Source: Candidatus Komeilibacteria bacterium RIFCSPLOWO2_02_FULL_48_11 | GTDB taxonomy: Bacteria > Patescibacteriota > Patescibacteriia > UBA2169 | Reading direction: 5' to 3' | Assembly: GCA_001818435.1 (NCBI GenBank) | Contig: MHKO01000059.1 | Coordinates: 77,080-83,657 of the forward strand | Length of the DNA: 6,578 nt | Part shown: positions 1-4,907 of the stretch, piece after piece | How positions within the stretch are numbered: position 1 is the first letter of the stretch | Layout: every line of letters begins with the position of its first letter | The notes under the pieces: generated by a model | The model's database searches: none | Seen by the model: the letters and a program-made list of their open reading frames with translations, nothing else | Told to the model about the DNA's origin: nothing | Program-made: the position numbers and the translations under genes

Positions 1-326
1 TAATAGGAGGGTAAAGTACTGGCCAGCTGCTGAATTTGCTCGGTAATAGGCGGAATGATAAGCACGGCCACTAAACTCAAAAGCAATAAAACAGCGGCAT
101 AAATCAGCAAAATGCCGACGGCGCGCGGAATTTTTTTGCCCTCCATCCAGTCAATCGCCGGGGTGAGCGAGGCCGCGAACAACAAGGAGACAAACAAGAG
201 GACAATAATATCCCAAACCAGATAAGCAAAAACTAAAATTAAAAACACACCCAGCACCTTAAAGATGCTTAACGAAGAAATATGGATAGTAATGCTGTCT
301 TTTGGGTCGCGAAAAGGATTAGGCAT
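1..326 (-). CDS. AI-2E family (PerM/UPF0118) membrane permease, N-terminal part
   Basis: The gene runs off the left edge and only its first 108 codons are visible. The translation begins MPNPFRDPKDSITIHIS. Hydrophobic segments follow at roughly residues 21-38, 39-56 and 70-92. The stretch from about residue 53, LTPAIDWMEGKKIPRAVGI, has the Pro, the basic patch and the 'iPRa' turn typical of the first cytoplasmic loop in AI-2E/PerM proteins. Family members are multi-pass inner-membrane proteins of about 330-380 residues, variously linked to autoinducer-2 export or sodium/proton antiport; the real substrate here cannot be told. ATG at 324-326 is chosen because a TAG lies in frame four codons upstream. 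No convincing ribosome binding site precedes it. The gene follows the M16 peptidase after 148 bases of repeat-rich DNA. Confidence 0.82.
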   Translation of the reverse strand, partial: MPNPFRDPKDSITIHISSLSIFKVLGVFLILVFAYLVWDIIVLLFVSLLFAASLTPAIDWMEGKKIPRAVGILLIYAAVLLLLSLVAVLIIPPITEQIQQLASTLPSY

Positions 327-343
327 AAGGCGATACTAAATTA

Positions 344-465
344 ATACGAAAGCCAGCCAGAGGCTGGCCACCCCTTGGGTGGCATACGAAAAATACGAAT
401 TATTCGTATGGGCGCTTTTCAGCCAGAGGCTGACCAGCCTTTGGCTGGCGCTGCGCCTTTCGTAT
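344..465. repeat. Composite palindromic element with 9-bp terminal inverted repeats
   Basis: This 122-base stretch fills most of the gap between the peptidase and the permease gene. Its ends are inverted copies of ATACGAAAG (344-352 and 457-465). Inside are consecutive small hairpins: 352-358/362-368, 367-373/377-383 and 393-399/403-409 (each a 7-base stem and 3-base loop), then 419-424/428-433 and 434-439/443-448 (6-base stems, 3-base loops) and 447-450/454-457. Extra copies of the ATACGAA box at 384-390 and 393-399 divide it into two cassettes around the central palindrome. A 9-base direct repeat, ATACTAAAT, lies just outside at 333-341 and 472-480; the right copy contains the peptidase stop codon. 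The architecture resembles a miniature inverted-repeat element, but the direct repeats are not flush with the ends (gaps of 2 and 6 bases), so target-site duplication is uncertain. Confidence 0.7.
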
Positions 466-474
466 GCTATTATA

Positions 475-1743
475 CTAAATATCCAAGAACTTCGCAAATC
501 TATTAAGGCTTTTGAATGGCGAAAGCATCACCAGATTAAGCTGTCGCTTGTCCAGCGCTTTTTTGGCCAGCCGGGCAATGTCGCTTTTAGTGACGGCCAT
601 CACCCGTTTGAGGGCCTGTTCCGGAGTCAGAACCTGACGGTGGAAAAGAACTTGTTTGCCGTAAAAAGAAGCCACATCCAAGGATTCTTCCAGGCTCAAG
701 TCGGTTTTGCCTTTTATGTATTGCTTGGCTTTAGCCAGTTCCTCTTTATTAACTCCGCCCTGTTTGACGCTTTTTAATTCAATTGCTATGGCCTTAAGGG
801 CTTGGCCGACTTTTCCCAAATCCAAACCCGCCTGGATGGAAAAAGTGCCGGTGTCTTCGTAACTTTCCGCTTGGGCGCGGATAAAGTAGCACAAACCCAG
901 CCGCTCGCGGACGCTGATAAAAAGGCGCGAGCTCATGTTGCCGCCCAAGATAATGGCTAAAAGACCCAGAGCCTCGCGATCTTTGTGATTGTAGGGAACG
1001 CCGGAAAAACCCAAAACCATGTGGCCTTGGTTGGTTTTTTTGTAATGCGCCGCCAATTGGGGGCGCCGAGGCAGAAGCCTGGCTTTTTTGACGCTATTAA
1101 ATCTGCCAGCCGGCAGAGAGCCGAATTTGCGGGCCAGCATTGCTAGCGCTCGCTCGGGTTTAAAATTTCCGGACAAAGAAATAACAATGTTCTCCCCGAC
1201 ATAATGTTGGCGCCAATAATTAACAATCTGCTCGCGGGTAATGGCGCGAACCGTCCTGGGAACGCCGATAACGTAGCGGCCCAAAGGCGTGCCCGGGCCG
1301 AAAAAATCTTCATCAAAAAAATTTTCCACTTTGGCCATGGGATTATCCTCGTACATGTTAATTTCCTCCAGGATGGTGCCGCGCTCCCGCTCCACTTCTT
1401 CGGCAACGAACAAAGAATTGGAGAGCATGTCGGAGAGCATATCGGCCGCGAGCTCCAGATTGGCCGAAGCCGACTTGATGTAGTAGCCGGTTTGGTCTTT
1501 GGCGGTAAAAGCGTTGTACTCGGCCCCGACTGAATCCAGCTCCTGGGAAATAACCAAGGTGCTAGGCCGGCGCGCCGTGCCTTTGAACATCAAATGCTCC
1601 AGAAAATGAGAAACGCCGCTTTGTCCAGGCTCTTCGCTCCGCGAGCCGACTCTGATTAAAACCAAGAGCGAGACCGCGCGGGTCTCGTCATGGGGGGCGA
1701 GGATAATCCGGATGCTGTTGGATAGGCGATGCTGGGTGAACAT
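475..1743 (-). CDS. M16 family zinc metallopeptidase (processing-peptidase type)
   Basis: A 422-residue protein, the usual length for a bacterial two-domain M16B peptidase. The inverted zinc motif is HFLEH at residues 46-50 (His46 and His50 bind zinc, Glu49 is the general base). Glu126 in ILEEINMYEDNP lies 76 residues after His50, the expected spacing for the third ligand. NAFTAKDQTGYY (77-88) is the conserved substrate-cleft segment. The second domain carries the family signature GGNMSSRLFISVRERLGLCYFI (267-288), with the Arg281/Tyr286 pair that contacts substrate in relatives. Catalytic residues are complete, so an active soluble endopeptidase is likely; there is no signal peptide. The ATG at 1743 matches the normal N-terminus, but no Shine-Dalgarno site precedes it. 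It is 96 bases downstream of the glycyl-tRNA synthetase stop. The physiological substrate cannot be inferred. Confidence 0.93.
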   Translation of the reverse strand: MFTQHRLSNSIRIILAPHDETRAVSLLVLIRVGSRSEEPGQSGVSHFLEHLMFKGTARRPSTLVISQELDSVGAEYNAFTAKDQTGYYIKSASANLELAADMLSDMLSNSLFVAEEVERERGTILEEINMYEDNPMAKVENFFDEDFFGPGTPLGRYVIGVPRTVRAITREQIVNYWRQHYVGENIVISLSGNFKPERALAMLARKFGSLPAGRFNSVKKARLLPRRPQLAAHYKKTNQGHMVLGFSGVPYNHKDREALGLLAIILGGNMSSRLFISVRERLGLCYFIRAQAESYEDTGTFSIQAGLDLGKVGQALKAIAIELKSVKQGGVNKEELAKAKQYIKGKTDLSLEESLDVASFYGKQVLFHRQVLTPEQALKRVMAVTKSDIARLAKKALDKRQLNLVMLSPFKSLNRFAKFLDI

Positions 1744-1746
1744 TTG

Positions 1747-1829
1747 AAATAATTGTTATATTGCTAAACTGTCATATTGTTATGCTACAATCTTACTCCA
1801 AAAACAATATAACAATATAACAATTATTT
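1747..1829. repeat. AT-rich inverted repeat between synthetase and peptidase genes
   Basis: Perfect 17-base inverted arms lie at 1747-1763 and 1813-1829, separated by 49 bases. The right arm belongs to a short tandem array, with the octamer CAATATAA at 1805-1812 and 1813-1820. A further copy of the core (ATATTGTTAT, 1774-1783) sits in the spacer and could pair with 1809-1818. The arms are almost all A/T and no T-run follows, so it is a poor intrinsic terminator, although it lies just after the synthetase stop. It may be another dispersed repeat or a weak transcript-end structure. Confidence 0.6.
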
Positions 1830-1839
1830 GATTTCTAAA

Positions 1840-3237
1840 TTAAACCAACTTATCAACTAAATAATTATGCAACTCTTTTATCCCCACCCTCTCCTGCTTC
1901 ATGCTATCCCTCTCCCTTACCGTCACCATCTTGTCATCAAGCGATTCAAAATCCACGGTTACGCAATACGGGGTGCCAATCTCGTCTTGACGGCGGTAGC
2001 GCTTGCCGATTGATTGGGTTTCATCATATTCACAGACAAAATACTGCCGCAATTCATCGTAAATCGGACGGGCCGCTTTGGCCAGTTCGTCTTTTTTGGA
2101 CAAAGGCAGAATAGCCACTTTGATTGGCGCAAGCCATTTGGGAAGTTTCAGAACAGCGCGCGTCTCTCCGTCGACTTCTTCTTCATGATAGGCCTCAACC
2201 ATGGCTGCCAAAACCGATCGGTCCGCGCCAAAAGTAGGCTCAATCACGTGCGGCACAAATTTCTCGCCTGACTCCGTATCAGTATACTGCAAATCTTGGC
2301 CTGAAATCTTCATATGGTTTTTCAAGTCAAAATCAGCGCGGTACGCCAAGCCATAAAGTTCTTTCTGGCCAAAAGGATATTCATACTCAAAATCAATGGT
2401 CCTCTTGGAATAATGAGCCCGGTCTTCTTTAGGAACTTCCACTTCATGGACTTTTTTCGGATTTAGGCCCAGATCTTTTGTTATCCAATCCTTCATTTCT
2501 TTCTGCCAGTATTCAAACCATTTTTTCCAGTCCTTTTCGTCTATGAAATATTCAAACTCCATCAAATCAAACTCGCGGGTGCGGAAAATAAAATTGCCCG
2601 GAGTGATTTCGTTGCGGAAAGCCTTGCCCTGGGAAGCAATGCCAAAAGGCAGCCGCTTGCGGGTGGTGCGCAGCACATTGGCAAAATTAACAAACATGGC
2701 CTGAGCTATTTCCGGCCGCAAATAAACTACATCTGCGGATTCTTCAGCTGGCCCGATAAATGTTTTGAACATGAGATTGAATTGTTTCGGTTGCGTGAGC
2801 TCACCCCCGCACTGGGGACAGTGCTTTTGATTTCGGGATTGCCGCCCAAAGGGTGGCCAGCTTCTGGCTGGCTTCGCTTCGCTCGCAATGACACTTTCAG
2901 ACCTGTCATTGCGAGGGAGCGTACTCGCGACCGCGGCAATCCCGTCATCATCCTCTCTAAAACGCATATGACACTTCTTGCATTCAACCAATGGGTCGCT
3001 AAAGTTTGATAGATGCCCACTGGCGGCCCACACTCTCGGATTCATAATCAAAGCCGCGTCCAGGCCTACCATATCATCCCTATCTTGGACAAAACGCTTC
3101 CACCAGCGCTGTTTGATGTTATTTTTCAATTCAACCCCAAGCGGGCCGTAATCCCAGGAATTGGCCAGGCCGCCATAGATTTCACTGCCCGGATAAATAA
3201 AACCCCGCTGTTTGCAGAGCGAGATTATTTTATCCAT
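1840..3237 (-). CDS. glyS: Glycyl-tRNA synthetase (single-chain, class II)
   Basis: Charges tRNA-Gly with glycine in the cytosol; this is the homodimeric alpha2 type rather than the two-subunit GlyQ/GlyS type. From ATG 3237 it has 465 residues. It opens MDKIISLCKQRGFIYPGSEIYGG, the classic N-terminus. Other landmarks are the zinc-ribbon pairs Cys86/Cys89 and Cys140/Cys143, LRPEIAQAMF, motif 2 around FRNEITPGNF (Arg208, Glu210), motif 3 EPTFGADRS (Arg340), and a C-terminal anticodon-binding domain (from about residue 365) ending with DDKMVTVRERDS. The frame stays open up to ATG 3291, but that start overlaps the promoter. ATG 3258 would give a near-leaderless transcript with 7 extra residues. 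Neither 3237 nor 3258 has a clear ribosome binding site. About 42 residues (96-137) between the two Cys pairs are extra and come from a palindromic repeat that kept the frame. Confidence 0.94.
   Translation of the reverse strand: MDKIISLCKQRGFIYPGSEIYGGLANSWDYGPLGVELKNNIKQRWWKRFVQDRDDMVGLDAALIMNPRVWAASGHLSNFSDPLVECKKCHMRFREDDDGIAAVASTLPRNDRSESVIASEAKPARSWPPFGRQSRNQKHCPQCGGELTQPKQFNLMFKTFIGPAEESADVVYLRPEIAQAMFVNFANVLRTTRKRLPFGIASQGKAFRNEITPGNFIFRTREFDLMEFEYFIDEKDWKKWFEYWQKEMKDWITKDLGLNPKKVHEVEVPKEDRAHYSKRTIDFEYEYPFGQKELYGLAYRADFDLKNHMKISGQDLQYTDTESGEKFVPHVIEPTFGADRSVLAAMVEAYHEEEVDGETRAVLKLPKWLAPIKVAILPLSKKDELAKAARPIYDELRQYFVCEYDETQSIGKRYRRQDEIGTPYCVTVDFESLDDKMVTVRERDSMKQERVGIKELHNYLVDKLV
2834..2944. 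repeat. In-frame palindromic insertion inside glyS
   Basis: A 111-base element (exactly 37 codons) bounded by perfect 12-base inverted repeats, CGGGATTGCCGC (2834-2845) and its complement (2933-2944). An inner perfect 11-base stem joins 2883-2893 to 2904-2914 around a 10-base loop. The right half has the form of the widespread bacterial palindrome that begins TGTCATTGCGAG and ends in GGCAATCCCG. It is read in the gene as roughly residues 98-135 (GIAAVASTLPRNDRSESVIA and onward), a stretch with no counterpart I know in glycyl-tRNA synthetases. It falls in the loop between the two zinc-binding Cys pairs, where extra residues should be tolerated. The frame has no stop. Confidence 0.88.
2845..2872. 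repeat. Hairpin repeat nested in the glyS palindrome
   Basis: These 28 bases interrupt the left arm of the larger palindrome and have no partner in its right arm. They match the reverse complement of 352-379, in the intergenic element near the permease gene, at 26 of 28 positions. The core hairpin pairs 2856-2861 with 2867-2872; the intergenic copy has one more Watson-Crick pair. This shows one mobile or copied unit in two sites and a repeat-inside-repeat structure. Confidence 0.8.
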
Positions 3238-3266
3238 TGTTTGTGTATTTTTTTGCATACAGCAAT

Positions 3267-3295
3267 ACTGTACCATAAAATAACAACTCATTCAA
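3267..3295 (-). promoter_or_regulatory. glyS promoter with extended -10
   Basis: On the minus strand, -35 TTGAAT (3290-3295) is followed by a 17-base spacer and -10 TACAGT (3267-3272). A TG dinucleotide one base upstream of the -10 makes it an extended -10. Transcription would start near 3260, leaving about 23 bases before ATG 3237 or almost none before ATG 3258. It shows that the synthetase is transcribed independently of tgt. Confidence 0.6.
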
Positions 3296-3305
3296 CTTCT
3301 GGTAC

Positions 3306-3334
3306 TTGACAAATTCCACTTTTCGCGCTAGTAA
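3306..3334 (+). promoter_or_regulatory. Plus-strand promoter of candidate small RNA
   Basis: A consensus -35 TTGACA (3306-3311), a 17-base spacer, then TAGTAA (3329-3334), a weak -10 in a run of TAATAATAATATAG that offers other registers. The predicted start is near 3341. It is back to back with the glyS promoter: the two -35 boxes are 10 bases apart, a typical divergent arrangement that could share regulation. The only plus-strand unit it could serve is the structured region ending at 3508. Confidence 0.5.
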
Positions 3335-3340
3335 TAATAA

Positions 3341-3508
3341 TATAGCAATCTTTCTGGGCTGGCCTGCGCTCTCCGCTGCTCTGACGGATTGAGCGCAGGC
3401 CGGCAATAAGTGCACCTTAAACAATAAGCCCAACAGGCGCTGCAATGGTGGACAAGTTTTCTCCCTCCCAGCTTTCCGCCACAGGCACGCTTGTTGGGCT
3501 TTTTTTTG
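3341..3508 (+). ncRNA. Candidate structured small RNA of unknown family
   Basis: This region lies in a gap without a credible protein gene and has a promoter in front and a hairpin plus T8 at the end. Hairpin 1 has a perfect 11-base stem (3361-3371/3391-3401) with an inner 4-base stem (3372-3375/3385-3388). Hairpin 2 has a basal stem 3426-3435/3492-3501 that continues through a G-U pair (3436/3491) to 3437-3439/3488-3490, then 3441-3443/3485-3487 and 3446-3451/3476-3481, with another G-U at 3449/3478. Both G-U pairs would be A-C mismatches on the minus strand, favouring plus-strand RNA. The apical loop contains CTCCCTCCC (3461-3469). I find no signature of SRP RNA, 6S RNA, tmRNA or RNase P. 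The hairpins could instead be dispersed repeats. Confidence 0.42.
3426..3508 (+). terminator. Intrinsic terminator, possibly bidirectional with tgt
   Basis: AAGCCCAACA (3426-3435) and its complement (3492-3501) form the base of a long hairpin, followed on the plus strand by an unbroken T tract (3500-3507). It ends the candidate small RNA. In the other direction the same hairpin follows the tgt stop by about a dozen bases and leads into ATTGTTT, a weaker U-rich tail, so it could also stop tgt transcripts. The loop is long for a simple terminator. Confidence 0.6.
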
Positions 3509-3513
3509 TTGAC

Positions 3514-4695
3514 TCACAATTCCCCGGCTTTAATCGCCTTTTGAATATTTGACATTAAATCCAAGTAGAACTCCAGGTTATTAAGCGTGGCCAAGCGCAG
3601 GGCCAATGGTTCTTGGGTTTTGAATAAATGGTGGAGATAGGCCTTGGTGTAGGCTCGGAGTTCGGGGAGTTTTGAGGCTGGATTTATAGGCGAGAAATCT
3701 TTGATAAATTTAGCGTTAGTGATATTAATAGTTTCATGCCACTGACGACGAGAAAATGGAAGATGGAAAATAGAAAATGGATTTTTCTTCTTATCTATTT
3801 TCCATTTTCTATTTTCCATCTTCCATATATATAATTTGCCGTGCCGCGCTTCGCGCGTGGGAATAACGCAATCAAACATGTCCCAGCCCATTTTGACGGC
3901 GCGGATAATGTCGCGAGGCGCGCCAATGCCCAAGCCAAAACGCAGTTTATCCTCCGGAATCAAGTCAGCCGTGTAAGACAGGGGCTTGGCCAAAAATTTT
4001 CCGCCTTCATCCACATGCCGCGCGCCAAAGCCATAACCATTAAAGCCGATGGCGGTTAAAGCCTCGGCGCACTGGCGGCGCAATTCCAAACTGGTACCCC
4101 CTTGGATAACCCCAAAAAGCATTGGCCTGTTTTTTATTTTCCTTTTCTTAACTTGTTTGTCGTACTCAATTTTGCATCTTTTGGCCCAGGCGATTGTCCT
4201 CTCAATTGCGCCAAGCATGATTGCCTCGCTTGCGTCGTTGGGCGGGCAATCATCCAGACAGACCATCATATCCACTCCCAGATCAAACTGGATTTGAATT
4301 GATTTTTCCGGAGTTAAATCGTGTTTAGAGCCATCCACTGGAGATTGAAACGTAACTTTCTCATCAGTAATTCTTCCCAAATTTTTATTTTTATGAATTA
4401 AAGAAAATACTTGGTACCCGCCGCTGTCGGACAATAAAGGCTTATCCCAGTTCATGAAAGCCTGGACTCCCGGCGCTTTTTTTATGACTTCAATACCCGG
4501 CTGCAGATACAAATGATAGGTATTGACTACCATTGATTCCAGCCCCAAGCGCGCCAAATCATCACTGGATAAGCTTTTGACCGCGGCCTTGGTGGCGTCG
4601 GGCATAAAAAAGGGAGTGTGAATGACGCCATGTTGAGTGCGTAGCAGGCCGAGACGTGCTTTAGATTTTGTAGATTGCTTTAGTATCCTGAACAT
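3514..4695 (-). CDS. tgt: tRNA-guanine(34) transglycosylase, zinc site missing
   Basis: Exchanges guanine at position 34 of GUN-anticodon tRNAs for a queuine precursor (preQ1 in most bacteria). From ATG 4695 it has 393 residues, starting MFRILKQSTKSKARLGLLRT. The general-base aspartate is Asp90 in LLSDSGGYQVFS. The substrate pocket shows CLDDCPP (146-152) and GVIQGG (195-200). The nucleophile is Asp275 in FDCVIPTREARHG. An earlier ATG (4767) would add 24 residues encoded by repeat DNA, so it was not used. Two oddities stand out. Residues about 290-314 come from a palindromic repeat. The zinc ligands (C-x-C-x2-C and a later His) are replaced by Ser341, Leu343, Leu346 and Asn372. It may still act, may have a changed substrate, or may be decaying; the frame is intact. 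No promoter was clear. Confidence 0.93.
   Translation of the reverse strand: MFRILKQSTKSKARLGLLRTQHGVIHTPFFMPDATKAAVKSLSSDDLARLGLESMVVNTYHLYLQPGIEVIKKAPGVQAFMNWDKPLLSDSGGYQVFSLIHKNKNLGRITDEKVTFQSPVDGSKHDLTPEKSIQIQFDLGVDMMVCLDDCPPNDASEAIMLGAIERTIAWAKRCKIEYDKQVKKRKIKNRPMLFGVIQGGTSLELRRQCAEALTAIGFNGYGFGARHVDEGGKFLAKPLSYTADLIPEDKLRFGLGIGAPRDIIRAVKMGWDMFDCVIPTREARHGKLYIWKMENRKWKIDKKKNPFSIFHLPFSRRQWHETINITNAKFIKDFSPINPASKLPELRAYTKAYLHHLFKTQEPLALRLATLNNLEFYLDLMSNIQKAIKAGEL
3756..3826. repeat. In-frame palindromic insertion inside tgt
   Basis: Perfect 26-base inverted arms (3756-3781 and 3801-3826) flank a 19-base spacer. The arms are built from GGAAGATGG and GGAAAATAG units. Within the gene they encode a basic and aromatic stretch, WKMENRKWKIDKKKNPFSIF and a few residues beyond, that lies between ARHGKLY and INITNAKF. 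In ordinary Tgt these are joined by only a few residues. The element sits just after the nucleophile segment, in the hairpin that leads away from the active site. The repeat resembles the GGAAATTGG-type repeats upstream of the same gene. Confidence 0.88.
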
Positions 4696-4699
4696 AATA

Positions 4700-4892
4700 A
4701 AATTTCCAATAACCAATTTCCAATTTCCAGTAAAGCTCCAAATTACAAAAAATAACCCAACCGTCATTCCGAGCGAACCCGCCGATTCGGCGGGGAAGTC
4801 GAGGAATCTCGTGGATAAACGACGAGACCCCTCGACAAGCTCGGGGTGACGGCTATAAAACTTGGTTATTGGAAATTTACTGGAAATTGGAA
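4700..4892. repeat. GGAAATTGG-type inverted repeats flanking a second palindrome
   Basis: This fills the gap between the anchored protein gene and tgt. Two 17-base units on the left, at 4700-4716 and 4718-4734, have perfect inverted copies on the right at 4862-4878 and 4876-4892. The order is X-Y ... X'-Y' rather than the Y'-X' of a simple palindrome. Further GGAA/TTGGA units continue to 4907. A different palindrome (4761-4852) sits between the two halves, suggesting insertion of one family into another. The left half provides the few bases before the tgt ATG, so part of the tgt leader is repeat DNA. Confidence 0.75.
4761..4852. repeat. GTCATTCCGAG-type palindrome
   Basis: The outer arms CCGTCATTCCGAG (4761-4773) and CTCGGGGTGACGG (4840-4852) pair with two G-T wobbles; the inner arms 4798-4812 and 4822-4836 match at 13 of 15. 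This is the form of the GTCATTCCGAGCGAAGTCGAGG palindrome found in many bacteria. The left half is interrupted by a perfect hairpin, CCCGCCG-ATT-CGGCGGG (4778-4794), flanked on both sides by GAA, as if a 17-base hairpin had been added with a 3-base duplication. On the minus strand the hairpin is followed by GGTTATTTTTTG, so it may also end transcripts from the upstream gene. Confidence 0.75.
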
Positions 4893-4907
4893 CTTGGAAT
4901 TTGGAAA

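Noticed and set aside
379..777. 132-codon plus-strand frame overlapping the peptidase 3' end
   Set aside because: It is antisense to the M16 gene and begins in the hairpin array; its translation shows no family features.
1764..1812. Promoter for the M16 gene
   Set aside because: AT-rich DNA gives several poor -10 matches (such as CATAAC), but no -35 at acceptable spacing stands out.
2834..2944. CRISPR or transposon with its own gene
   Set aside because: There are no regularly spaced direct repeats with unique spacers and no transposase; the structure is a single nested palindrome.
3238..3291. N-terminal extension of glycyl-tRNA synthetase from ATG 3291
   Set aside because: That codon overlaps the -35 box of the promoter, and the family N-terminus begins at MDKIISLCK.
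3361..3501. SRP RNA, 6S RNA, tmRNA or tRNA
   Set aside because: No GGAA-tetraloop core with AGCAGCC, no single long stem closing both ends with a central bubble, no tRNA-like ends or TTCGAATC-type arm were seen on either strand.
3230..3517. 95-codon minus-strand frame across the tgt-glyS gap
   Set aside because: It runs through both strong hairpins and the glyS promoter, has no ribosome site, and its composition looks like translated repeat or RNA sequence.
4696..4767. 24-residue N-terminal extension of Tgt with a hydrophobic look
   Set aside because: It is translated from the GGAAATTGG-type repeat; family members start near MFRILKQS. It is not a signal peptide.
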